Of a stretch of 64,000 nucleotides of DNA, positions 36,545 to 43,659 are shown one piece after another. The DNA comes from Lactobacillus kullabergensis (GTDB lineage Bacteria; Bacillota; Bacilli; Lactobacillales; Lactobacillaceae). The notes under the pieces were generated by a model that was given only the letters and a program-made list of their open reading frames with translations, did not search any database and was not told the origin of the DNA. Location: the NCBI RefSeq assembly GCF_000967195.1, contig NZ_KQ033871.1:1113828-1177827 (forward strand). The letters are read 5' to 3'. The stretch's first letter is position 1; each line of letters opens with the position of its first letter. The translations under genes were made by a program, and so were the position numbers.

Positions 36545-38300
36545 TGGAGTCACCTACCTTGTCTTCTAATTCTTGTCTTTGCCACATATCAGCATACCAA
36601 CCATTTAATTTCAGCAGCTGGTCATGAGTTCCTCGTTCAACAATTCGACCATTTTTTAGGACTAAAATTAAATCAGCATTCATTACTGATGTAAGTCTAT
36701 GCGTAGCAATTAATGTTGTTTTTCCCTTACGTTCCTTTCTTAGAGAGCGTAAAATAGCCATTTCAGTCCTTGCATCTACTGCTGACAAAGCATCATCTAA
36801 AACTAAGATTTGGCTTTGTTTTAGTAGCGCTCTGGCAATAGACATACGTTGCTTTTGTCCTCCGGAAAGTGAAACGCCATTTTCACCCACCAAAGTATTG
36901 TAACCACCTGGCATCTGTAAAATATCATTGTGCAGATCACTTTTCTTGGCTGCAGAAACAATAGCACTTTCATTACTGTCTGCTTTTGAAAAAGCGATAT
37001 TTTTTTGGATACTGGTTGAAAATAGGTAATTGTCTTGAGGTACATAAGATATTTGGCGTAATAAAACATTAAGTGGAATCTCCCTGATATCATGTCCATT
37101 TAACGTAATGTGACCATCATACTTATCAAATTCCCTAAGTAAAAGCTGTATGATAGTAGTTTTACCAGCTCCTACTTTACCCACAAGACCCAGAGTTTGA
37201 CCTGTTTTTAACGTAAAGTCGATATTATTTAGCACTTGAACTTTCGGTTCATCTGGATATGCAAAATATTTAACATGATAAATAAGATCGCCCGCTATAT
37301 CTTTGGCAGATAATTTTTGATCAGCATATTTATCCGTGATTTCAGACTTTTCTTCCAGCAGCTTTTCAATCCGGTCGTAACTTGCGCTTCCACGCTCTAA
37401 AATATTAAAAAGATATCCGATCGCAAACATAGGCCAGACCATATTACCAATATATGCGATAAATGAAACTAATTGGCCAATAGTGAGTGCTTTGTTAAAA
37501 ACGAGCATCCCACCATAAATAATAGTTATGGTATATGTCAAACCAATTAGAAATGTACCTAATGGATCAAACATAGAATCCCATTTAAAAACTTTTTTAT
37601 TGATTTTAATAGTGTCATCTATCATTTGGTCAAAAGCAGCAGTATCTTCCCTGCCTTGACCAAATGTCTTCAAAACCTTAATACCTGAAACTGATTCCTG
37701 AGTTTTATTATTTAACCTGGAAAAAGCTGCTTGAGACTTATCAAATGCATCATGTAGCCTGTCTCCTAATTTCCATGCTCCCCAAGCCAAAAATGGTAAC
37801 GGCAGAAGAGCCACAAGTGTTAAACGCCAATCAACAAAAGCAATCATGGCTACCATAGTAGACACACTCATTATTAGTGAGTCTACGAGTGTTAACACGC
37901 CTTCACCGGCAACTTCCTGAACGGCTGAAACATCATTTGTAGCATGAGCCATCAAATCACCTGTTCTGTGACGTTGGTAAAAAGTGCGATCCATAGCCAT
38001 GAATTGACGGAATAGTTTCGATCTTAACTGTAGTTCCAGTTCTGCTGCACCACCCCAAATCTGACTACGCCAAAAATAGCGAAAGCCATACAGCAACAGG
38101 GCTGCTAAAACAATTGCCAAAATTAGAAGACCATATTCTTGCCAACTAATATGTCCTTCATCTAATTGATCAGCCATTAGACCTAAGATTCTCGGTGGCA
38201 CCAAGTTCACAACTGAAGTCAGTGCCAAAAATGTAATACCAATTAGGTAACGCTTTTTTTCTTTTTTAAAAAACCAGCCTAATTTAAAAAATATACCCAT
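36534..38300 (-). CDS. heterodimeric ABC exporter subunit with degenerate catalytic Asp
   Basis: Partner half of the exporter (588 residues). Six-helix transmembrane domain, Walker A GKVGAGKTT ending at Lys380, signature LSGGQKQR, and Walker B ILVLDDALSAVDA with Asp where the catalytic Glu is expected. It resembles BmrC/LmrC. With the partner's FSQGQ signature this gives one degenerate and one complete ATP site, the usual arrangement in such heterodimers. AGGTG precedes the ATG, and a terminator-like hairpin lies 27 nt upstream of it. Confidence 0.93.
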   Translation of the reverse strand: MGIFFKLGWFFKKEKKRYLIGITFLALTSVVNLVPPRILGLMADQLDEGHISWQEYGLLILAIVLAALLLYGFRYFWRSQIWGGAAELELQLRSKLFRQFMAMDRTFYQRHRTGDLMAHATNDVSAVQEVAGEGVLTLVDSLIMSVSTMVAMIAFVDWRLTLVALLPLPFLAWGAWKLGDRLHDAFDKSQAAFSRLNNKTQESVSGIKVLKTFGQGREDTAAFDQMIDDTIKINKKVFKWDSMFDPLGTFLIGLTYTITIIYGGMLVFNKALTIGQLVSFIAYIGNMVWPMFAIGYLFNILERGSASYDRIEKLLEEKSEITDKYADQKLSAKDIAGDLIYHVKYFAYPDEPKVQVLNNIDFTLKTGQTLGLVGKVGAGKTTIIQLLLREFDKYDGHITLNGHDIREIPLNVLLRQISYVPQDNYLFSTSIQKNIAFSKADSNESAIVSAAKKSDLHNDILQMPGGYNTLVGENGVSLSGGQKQRMSIARALLKQSQILVLDDALSAVDARTEMAILRSLRKERKGKTTLIATHRLTSVMNADLILVLKNGRIVERGTHDQLLKLNGWYADMWQRQELEDKVGDSNGR

Positions 38301-38320
38301 TATTCACCTAAAAATTCAGT

Positions 38321-38346
38321 AAAAAAGCGGAGAGTCTATTCTCCGC
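38321..38346 (-). terminator. terminator hairpin between yneF and the ABC exporter
   Basis: A 7-bp GC-rich stem GCGGAGA/TCTCCGC with a 6-nt loop and TTTTTT on the minus strand. It ends transcripts from yneF. No clear promoter lies between it and the exporter gene. Confidence 0.85.
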
Positions 38347-38371
38347 CACACTATTTCAATCTAGTAAGTTT

Positions 38372-38587
38372 TTATTTTTGGTGCTTCATCATGTTCATCA
38401 CTTGGTTTACCTTCTTAGCTGAAGGCTTTTGGCCCATTTGAGACATCATGGCAACAATCATATCTTCACTGATTGGCGGATTATCCTTAAAATATTTTTT
38501 CATATATGCTCTGGCACCATAAAAGCCTCCTACAAGTCCTAATATTAATGCTATAACAATCAGAAAAATCGCTAATCCTAAGTTCAT
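38372..38587 (-). CDS. yneF: YneF family (UPF0154) membrane protein
   Basis: A 71-residue protein of the UPF0154 family: one N-terminal hydrophobic helix (about 3-25), [25 protein letters not shown], and an alpha-helical C-terminus with [17 protein letters not shown]. The function is unknown in all species. GAGGTG lies before the ATG. It follows ynzC by about 70 nt on the same strand. Confidence 0.9.
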   Translation of the reverse strand: MNLGLAIFLIVIALILGLVGGFYGARAYMKKYFKDNPPISEDMIVAMMSQMGQKPSAKKVNQVMNMMKHQK

Positions 38588-38656
38588 AAATTAATCACCT
38601 CAATTTGTCCAATAGGTATATCTTACCTAAAAATACAGTAAAATTAAAGATCAAAG

Positions 38657-38905
38657 TTAATCTTTTCTTAAACCTTTTTTTCTTTGAGCTTTTTTCGCTA
38701 TTTCAGAAGTAATTTCTTTGCCATTTTTATCAATTATCACTAAATTCTCTACATCTTGTTTAAAGCCTGCTCTGAAGTTCTTAATAAATTCCTGATGTAA
38801 TTTCTTTCGTTCTATTTCCTCGTCTTCTGTTAGTCCAACAGATTCCTTTTTATGATAAAGTTCATTTATCCGATTTATTAGTTTTTTCTCAAGATCTTCA
38901 TTCAT
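38657..38905 (-). CDS. ynzC: YnzC family (DUF896/UPF0291) protein
   Basis: An 82-residue, highly charged helical protein of the UPF0291 family, with EDLEKKLINRINELYHKK, GLTEDEEIERKKLHQEFI and NFRAGFKQDVENLVIIDKNG. AGAGAGGTG is spaced for ATG 38903-38905, so I drop three upstream residues of the open frame. In Bacillus subtilis ynzC is the last gene of the SOS-induced yneA-yneB-ynzC operon divergent from lexA. Here ynzC alone keeps that position. Confidence 0.9.
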   Translation of the reverse strand: MNEDLEKKLINRINELYHKKESVGLTEDEEIERKKLHQEFIKNFRAGFKQDVENLVIIDKNGKEITSEIAKKAQRKKGLRKD

Positions 38906-38968
38906 TTTTAGCACCTCTCTTAAAAAAGTCTACATTATTATTTGTAATAAAAAAAGTTTAAAATTTTC

Positions 38969-38982
38969 AGAACGCTTGTTTG
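38969..38982. promoter_or_regulatory. SOS box (LexA operator)
   Basis: AGAACGCTTGTTTG matches the Gram-positive consensus CGAACNNNNGTTYG except for the first base. It overlaps the -35 of lexA and lies between the divergent lexA and ynzC genes. Confidence 0.75.
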
Positions 38983-39008
38983 TACTATACCAAATTATCT
39001 GCTAGAAT
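38980..39008 (+). promoter_or_regulatory. lexA promoter
   Basis: TTGTAC (38980-38985), 17 nt, TAGAAT (39003-39008) with TGC before the -10. The -35 overlaps the SOS box, consistent with autorepression. Confidence 0.6.
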
Positions 39009-39046
39009 TAAAAGTATTAAAGACGTTTATAATACTGGAGATAACT

Positions 39047-39670
39047 ATGACTACAAAACAAAACAACAAGCAGTTGCAAATTTTACGCTATATATATGAA
39101 ACGGTTGAAGACAGGGGCTTTCCTCCAACTGTGCGTGAAATATGTCATGCTGTAGATTTATCTTCCACTTCTACTGTACACGGTCATTTATCAAGGCTTG
39201 AAAACAAGGGCTTAATAATAAAGGATGCTACAAAACCAAGAGCATTAGAAATAACCGATGAAGGAAAAAAAGCAATTGGTGTCCAACCAAAAGAAATTCC
39301 AGTTGTTGGTGACGTGACTGCTGGTCAACCAATTTTAGCTGTTGAAGATATAGAAGACTATTTCCCTTTGCCTCCTGATTTAGCAAATGATGCTGGCGAT
39401 CTCTTTATGTTAAGAGTACATGGAGAAAGTATGATTAATGCTGGAATTTTAAACGGAGATAATGTAATTGTCCGCAAACAATCTTCAGCTATTAACGGTG
39501 AAATTGTAGTAGCAATGACAGATGAAAATGAAGCAACTGTAAAACGATTTTACAAGGAAAAAGGTCACTATCGTTTACAGCCTGAAAATGATACGATGGC
39601 ACCGATTATATTGTCAAGCGTCCACATTTTAGGTAAAGTAGTAGGGCTATACCGCAACACTATTATTTAA
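39047..39670 (+). CDS. lexA: SOS repressor LexA
   Basis: Repressor of DNA-damage genes that cleaves itself when RecA is activated. Of 207 residues, the N-terminal winged helix spans about 1-70. The Ala92-Gly93 cleavage site lies in DVTAGQPI, the serine nucleophile is Ser128 in HGESMINAG, and the general-base lysine is Lys166 in ATVKRFY. All catalytic residues are present. CTGGAG precedes the ATG. The promoter overlaps an SOS box. Its terminator appears to lie inside the 3' end of the convergent merR-type gene. Confidence 0.98.
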   Translation: MTTKQNNKQLQILRYIYETVEDRGFPPTVREICHAVDLSSTSTVHGHLSRLENKGLIIKDATKPRALEITDEGKKAIGVQPKEIPVVGDVTAGQPILAVEDIEDYFPLPPDLANDAGDLFMLRVHGESMINAGILNGDNVIVRKQSSAINGEIVVAMTDENEATVKRFYKEKGHYRLQPENDTMAPIILSSVHILGKVVGLYRNTII

Positions 39671-39691
39671 TATTTAACAAAAGAGCTTTAT

Positions 39692-39747
39692 AGCATTATT
39701 GGGATAAACAAAAATTATTTTTTACGAGTTTCAATAATGCTTTTTTT
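39692..39747 (+). terminator. lexA terminator overlapping the merR-type gene
   Basis: A 10-bp perfect stem AGCATTATTG/CAATAATGCT with a loop of about 30 nt and a run of seven T. The 3' arm and U-tract are inside the coding sequence of the convergent gene. Confidence 0.6.
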
Positions 39748-40089
39748 CTGCAAAGTTTCTTTTACTTCTGCCAATACTTTTTTCTGCATTTTTAATTTGT
39801 TTATTTTTGCAGATATAACGGCGATTTTATCCGTAATTAACTTTAAGTTTTGTGTACGTTGCTTTTCAGTACTACACGACTCATCATGTAGTTTTTTTAT
39901 GTCCTTTATTTCTTGAAGCGAAAATCCTAAGTCTTGGAACTCTTTAATTGCTTCAAAAATATCAGTTTCGTTTTCAGTAAACCAATAGTTTCTTCCCTTA
40001 CGACCAGGATTTAATAAGTTTAAATAGATATAATGTCTAACTGTATCAGGTGTAGTATTTTCCTTTTGAATAAATTCTTTCAAATACAT
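39715..40089 (-). CDS. MerR-family transcriptional regulator
   Basis: A 124-residue one-component regulator. The N-terminal winged helix (TPDTVRHYIYLNLLNPGRKGRNYWFTENETDIF) follows the MerR pattern. The next segment, EFQDLGFSLQEIKDIKKL, is the typical MerR dimer entry, and a long coiled coil ends the protein. It has no cysteine cluster for metal sensing, so the signal is unknown. AAGGAG precedes the ATG. It is divergent from a small membrane protein whose promoter has the 19-bp spacer that MerR proteins act on, so that gene is the likely target. Confidence 0.9.
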   Translation of the reverse strand: MYLKEFIQKENTTPDTVRHYIYLNLLNPGRKGRNYWFTENETDIFEAIKEFQDLGFSLQEIKDIKKLHDESCSTEKQRTQNLKLITDKIAVISAKINKLKMQKKVLAEVKETLQKKSIIETRKK

Positions 40090-40099
40090 AATTATCTCC

Positions 40100-40130
40100 T
40101 TGACATAGCGTCGACCCCAAATGCTTAAAT
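40100..40130 (+). promoter_or_regulatory. MerR-type promoter with 19-bp spacer
   Basis: TTGACA (40100-40105), 19 nt, TTAAAT (40125-40130). The spacer has an imperfect dyad (AGCGT and ATGCT arms). The overlong spacer is typical of promoters that MerR regulators untwist. The predicted transcript start is almost at the AGGAGG site, leaving a very short leader. Confidence 0.65.
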
Positions 40131-40149
40131 TTTAGCAGGAGGTATAAAA

Positions 40150-40449
40150 ATGTCATATCTAACAATCTGTTTAACTATTATATATGGTGTTCTCATGATT
40201 AGCGCCAGCTTTTCATCTTTTACTAGTTTGCCAATTTGGCTAATCATGATCAACGTCTTGTCCGCATTAGGGATTATTGCCGGAAGTTTTCTAAAAAAAC
40301 CACTTTTAACTACTATATTTCTAGTAGCAGTTTTACTTACCGCTCTAGCAAATGGTATTTTTCTTTACGGACAAATCACTTGGTCTCACTGGCTTATTAG
40401 ACTAATTTTGACTATTATTTTGATTTGCTTGAACTTTAAGTATTTTTAG
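40150..40449 (+). CDS. small membrane protein, probable target of the MerR-type regulator
   Basis: A 99-residue, very hydrophobic protein with about four membrane helices (roughly 3-20, 27-47, 50-72 and 78-97) and few charged residues. Family unrecognised. It might be a small transporter or stress protein. AGGAGG lies 8 nt before the ATG. It is divergent from a MerR-type regulator, and its promoter has a 19-bp spacer. Confidence 0.8.
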   Translation: MSYLTICLTIIYGVLMISASFSSFTSLPIWLIMINVLSALGIIAGSFLKKPLLTTIFLVAVLLTALANGIFLYGQITWSHWLIRLILTIILICLNFKYF

Positions 40450-40674
40450 ATATTTATCTAGCAAAATTCCTGTTAGCAGTCAAGCGTAACGTCTCAAAAT
40501 ACTGTCATAATGGCAAGAAATTGACTTTCCACAACTAATGCTTTAAATCAATTCACAATCTTTATATTGAAATTATACTTAAAAATGCTGTTTCTAAAGC
40601 CTTTATGTTATTTGTTTGTGAATAATAACGCTGTTTCACTTAGGTTCCACAGCAGTAATTTTTCACAAACTTGG
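40450..40674. other. intergenic region without recognised gene; long inverted repeat
   Basis: 225 bp with no credible open frame. At 40614-40670, GTTTGTGAA and TTCACAAAC are perfect 9-bp inverted arms about 39 bp apart, with GCTG/CAGC arms inside, so the stretch can fold into a long interrupted hairpin. There is no U-tract. Its origin is unclear (small mobile relic or regulatory RNA). Confidence 0.45.
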
Positions 40675-41439
40675 TTAAATTTTACTAATGATATTGGCAG
40701 CTAAATTAATTGCTGCTTCATGAGCATCCCTACCCCAGCCTCTGTCATCATGATTTTCTAAATCTTTAAGTGAATCGGCTGTAAATAATATTTGTGCAAA
40801 ATCTGCCTCTCTGAATTGTGCACACGCAGCCATTGCTGCACATTCCATCTCTACACAAGAGGCTCCCAACTCTTTAGCCTGCTTTACTTTCTTGACAGTT
40901 TCCCTAAAGAAGCCATCAGTTGTCCAGGTAGTTACTTCTTCAACCTTAAGACCTTCTTCTTTCAGCAATTTTTTGGTCTTAGTTAAAAACTCTGACTTTA
41001 AGTCAATATACGTTCCTGGTTTCATATAATGAAAGGATGTGCCCTCGTCTCTAATAGCTTTTGTAGGCACTAGAAAATAGTTCTCTGGTAAATCAACTAA
41101 GCAGCCTGCTGATCCGATTGCTAAAATTTGTTTAACACCATAGCTTATTAACCAATCTAATAGCTCTACAGCAGCTGCAGCACCTATCTTTGCCTGACAA
41201 AAAGTAATTTTTTGTCCGTCTAAGTCAACCTGATAAATTGGGGTTTCTCCTTCAAAACAGTCAAAGAACCCGAGCTTTTTATGAGGATAACGAGCCAAAA
41301 AATCACTGATTACAGCAGGAGTTAAAAATGCAAACAGCAGCTTGGGCTGAAAATGAAAGTTATTAATTTCTTGTTCGTGATCCGGTTCTAAAACAGCCCT
41401 CGATTCAGAATCAAAATTTAACAAAAACGGTTCATTCAT
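40675..41439 (-). CDS. nucleoside phosphorylase, uridine phosphorylase-like
   Basis: A 254-residue enzyme of the PNP/UDP phosphorylase family, which cleaves nucleosides with phosphate. Recognised by LAIGSAGCLVDLPENYFLVPTKAIRDEGTSFHY and by GASCVEMECAAMAACAQF, which carries the ribose-binding Met-Glu. The substrate (uridine or a purine nucleoside) is not certain. The open frame extends 17 codons upstream, but GAGGAG is spaced for ATG 41437-41439. It lies beyond the rplS terminator and should have its own promoter, which I cannot place with confidence. Confidence 0.87.
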   Translation of the reverse strand: MNEPFLLNFDSESRAVLEPDHEQEINNFHFQPKLLFAFLTPAVISDFLARYPHKKLGFFDCFEGETPIYQVDLDGQKITFCQAKIGAAAAVELLDWLISYGVKQILAIGSAGCLVDLPENYFLVPTKAIRDEGTSFHYMKPGTYIDLKSEFLTKTKKLLKEEGLKVEEVTTWTTDGFFRETVKKVKQAKELGASCVEMECAAMAACAQFREADFAQILFTADSLKDLENHDDRGWGRDAHEAAINLAANIISKI

Positions 41440-41488
41440 AATTTTTCTCCTCAATAAAAAATATTTTGCTGAAGATTTTAACATAAAC

Positions 41489-41527
41489 AAAAAAGAGAAT
41501 CATCCCTTTACGGAATGATTCTCTTTT
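41489..41527 (-). terminator. rplS terminator
   Basis: A long stem AAAAGAGAATCAT / ATGATTCTCTTTT extended by partly paired CC/GG, with a T-run on the minus strand, 14 nt after the rplS stop. Confidence 0.92.
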
Positions 41528-41540
41528 ACTTAAGCGTTAA

Positions 41541-41888
41541 TTAACGACGCTTTTCTGCAATTCTAGCAGACTTGCCGTGACGATCACGTAAGTAGTAAAG
41601 TTTAGCACGACGTACACGACCGTGACGCAATACTTCAACCTTGGCAACACGTGGATCGTTTACTGGAAAAGTACGCTCAACACCAACACCAGATGCGATC
41701 TTACGTACAGTGTAACTGGCACCAATGCCAGTTCCCTTACGCTTGATAACTACGCCTTCAAACATCTGAATACGTTCATGTGAACCTTCGACAACACGCA
41801 CGTGTACACGAACTGTGTCACCTGCACGGAAGTCAGGAATATCGTCACGTAATTGTTCTTTGGTTAATTCTTGAATTAATGGATCCAT
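41541..41888 (-). CDS. rplS: 50S ribosomal protein L19
   Basis: Ribosomal protein at the subunit interface. The 115 residues starting [20 protein letters not shown], followed by [18 protein letters not shown] and the basic C-terminus [19 protein letters not shown], match the family exactly. I drop the first eight residues of the open frame because AAGGAG is spaced for ATG 41886-41888. It has its own promoter at the end of trmD and a leader of about 85 nt. Confidence 0.97.
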   Translation of the reverse strand: MDPLIQELTKEQLRDDIPDFRAGDTVRVHVRVVEGSHERIQMFEGVVIKRKGTGIGASYTVRKIASGVGVERTFPVNDPRVAKVEVLRHGRVRRAKLYYLRDRHGKSARIAEKRR

Positions 41889-41975
41889 TTTTATTTTCTC
41901 CTTCTCCGGCATTCATTAGCGTTTTCTACGTCAGCGGAACACCCCTAACTATTAGTGCAAAATAAATTTACACCT
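41889..41975 (-). promoter_or_regulatory. rplS 5' leader, probable L19 leader
   Basis: The 85-nt stretch between the promoter and the rplS start contains GGGGTGTTCCGCTGACG and ATGCCGGAGAAGGAG, which resemble the Firmicute L19 leader as I recall it. That leader is proposed to bind L19 and repress its synthesis. Confidence 0.5.
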
Positions 41976-41980
41976 CAGTT

Positions 41981-42009
41981 ATACTAGCAAAATTAACAGC
42001 TAAAATCAA
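41981..42009 (-). promoter_or_regulatory. rplS promoter
   Basis: On the minus strand, TTGATT (42004-42009), 17 nt, TAGTAT (41981-41986) with TGC before the -10. The -35 overlaps the trmD stop codon. Confidence 0.65.
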
Positions 42010-42731
42010 GTTTGATCTTTTTCCTGCTTTATTTCCGTTAACATTCTCTTTTCTTCTTTACTTAAATTATAATTTTCAAGTAAATCCGGTCTGTACAAGT
42101 AGGTTGCGCGCAAAGCTTCCTTATGCCGCCACTCATCAATCTTTTGGTGATTTCCAGATGTTAATACTTGTGGTACTTTCTTTCCTTCAAAATCTTCCGG
42201 TCTGGTATATTGTGGATATTCCAGCAAACCGTGAGCAAAGCTTTCTTCCACCGGTGAGGCATCATTTCCCAAAATTCCTGGCAGCAGTCTAACAGTAGCA
42301 TCTATCATACTCATTGTGGGTAATTCCCCACCAGTTAAAACGTAATCACCAATTGAAACAGTTTCATCAGCTAAATCATAGATGCGTTGATCAAAGCCTT
42401 CATAATGACCACAAATAAAGGTGAGATTTTCTTCATGAGACCAATTTTGGGCCATTTTTTGATTAAAAGTTTTACCCTGTGGCGCAGTAATGATTACTTT
42501 GCCCTTATTTTTAAGTGAATCAAGGGCTTTCTTGATCGGCATAACTTGCAAAACCATGCCAGCGCCACCACCATAAGGACTATCATCAACGTGATGGTGT
42601 ACATCAGTGGTAAAGTCGCGAAAATTTACTAAATTTAGCTGCCATTTATCATCTACAAGACCTCTTCCAAGCATTGAGGTCGTCAATGGTGTAAACATAT
42701 CAGGAAAAAGCGTTAATACATTAATCTTCAT
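42006..42731 (-). CDS. trmD: tRNA (guanine-N1)-methyltransferase
   Basis: Makes m1G37 next to the anticodon and prevents frameshifting. The 241 residues of this SPOUT enzyme show [49 protein letters not shown] and [13 protein letters not shown], the trefoil-knot SAM site. Its start overlaps rimM by 11 nt with GGAAGGG inside rimM, so the pair is coupled. Confidence 0.98.
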   Translation of the reverse strand: MKINVLTLFPDMFTPLTTSMLGRGLVDDKWQLNLVNFRDFTTDVHHHVDDSPYGGGAGMVLQVMPIKKALDSLKNKGKVIITAPQGKTFNQKMAQNWSHEENLTFICGHYEGFDQRIYDLADETVSIGDYVLTGGELPTMSMIDATVRLLPGILGNDASPVEESFAHGLLEYPQYTRPEDFEGKKVPQVLTSGNHQKIDEWRHKEALRATYLYRPDLLENYNLSKEEKRMLTEIKQEKDQT

Positions 42732-43236
42732 TACGTAACCCTTCCAAAAGTTCTACGAAAACTTTCTTGTGAGCAATGTCTATTTTTTTTACCACTTCGT
42801 CAATATAGGGAATTAAGTATGTGTTACCATTCTCTTCGGTAATTTCCCAAACATCATTTGCTCCTGGAGTTTCGATACCAGTTATTTTACCTAGTTCAGT
42901 TCCGGAATGATTATCTATCACTTTACAGCCTAGAATATCGCGATAATAATATGCGCCATCTGGAAGTTCATGCTGATTTTGCTCGCTAACAACTAAAGTT
43001 TCGCCGACTAATTTCTTAGCACTATCAATATCAGTAATTTCATTAAATTGAACCAGCCAGAACTGTTTAAAAGGCCTGCTGCTTTTAACCGTCAACTTTT
43101 TTTGTTGATTAGCTTTTAAAGCTAATTCTTTTTTTGCAGCAAAGCGTTCTTTCGGAAAATCCGTAATTAAAGCAACTTTTACTTCTCCTTTAAGACCATG
43201 GGTAGATAATATTCGCGCAACATCATAAAATTGCAT
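42721..43236 (-). CDS. rimM: ribosome maturation factor RimM
   Basis: Assists 30S head assembly and binds S19. The 171 residues start [20 protein letters not shown], followed by the N-terminal beta-barrel, the PRC-barrel region ([19 protein letters not shown]) and [18 protein letters not shown] precedes the ATG. A terminator-like hairpin (43257-43287) separates it from rpsP. Confidence 0.96.
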   Translation of the reverse strand: MQFYDVARILSTHGLKGEVKVALITDFPKERFAAKKELALKANQQKKLTVKSSRPFKQFWLVQFNEITDIDSAKKLVGETLVVSEQNQHELPDGAYYYRDILGCKVIDNHSGTELGKITGIETPGANDVWEITEENGNTYLIPYIDEVVKKIDIAHKKVFVELLEGLRNED

Positions 43237-43256
43237 AGTTTCTCCTACTCAAAGAA

Positions 43257-43287
43257 AAAAGCTTGAAGCAGTTAACTTCAAACTTTT
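43257..43287 (-). terminator. terminator-like hairpin between rpsP and rimM
   Basis: A 12-bp stem AAAAGTTTGAAG/CTTCAAGCTTTT with one G-U pair, followed by TTCTTTG. It ends 21 nt before the rimM start and may lower rimM-trmD relative to rpsP. Confidence 0.8.
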
Positions 43288-43300
43288 AACTAACGATTCA

Positions 43301-43573
43301 CTATTTATTAAATTTTGAATCATGCAGTTTCTTCATTAAGCCTGCACCAGAAAGTAGTGAACGCACAGTATCTGAAGGTTGAGCACCCTTTTGCAACCAT
43401 TCAAAAATTTTATCTTCGTCTAATTTCAATTCCTTAGGAACTGAAACTGGATTATAGTAACCGACTTCTTCAATAAAACGACCATCGCGTGGCATTCTGG
43501 AATCAGCTACAACAATTCTGTAAAATGGTTTTCTCTTGGCACCCATACGGCGCATACGAATTTTTACTGACAT
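43301..43573 (-). CDS. rpsP: 30S ribosomal protein S16
   Basis: Small-subunit ribosomal protein, 90 residues, with the conserved start [24 protein letters not shown] and the [15 protein letters not shown] segment. AGGAGG precedes the ATG. It has a good promoter just upstream (43606-43634) even though ffh lies before it on the same strand. Confidence 0.98.
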   Translation of the reverse strand: MSVKIRMRRMGAKRKPFYRIVVADSRMPRDGRFIEEVGYYNPVSVPKELKLDEDKIFEWLQKGAQPSDTVRSLLSGAGLMKKLHDSKFNK

Positions 43574-43605
43574 AAAATTATTTCCTCCTAAAAGTTACGT
43601 TAAAT

Positions 43606-43634
43606 AATATAGCACTTTTTTAAAAGGGTGTAAA
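43606..43634 (-). promoter_or_regulatory. rpsP promoter
   Basis: On the minus strand, TTTACA (43629-43634), 17 nt, TATATT (43606-43611) with TGC directly before the -10. Confidence 0.7.
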
Positions 43635-43659
43635 GTGTTTTTACTTAACAGGTGCTTTT

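Noticed and set aside
40614-40670. Rex operator (TTGTGA...TCACAA)
   Set aside because: The half-sites match but are about 40 bp apart instead of about 6 bp, so this is not a Rex site.
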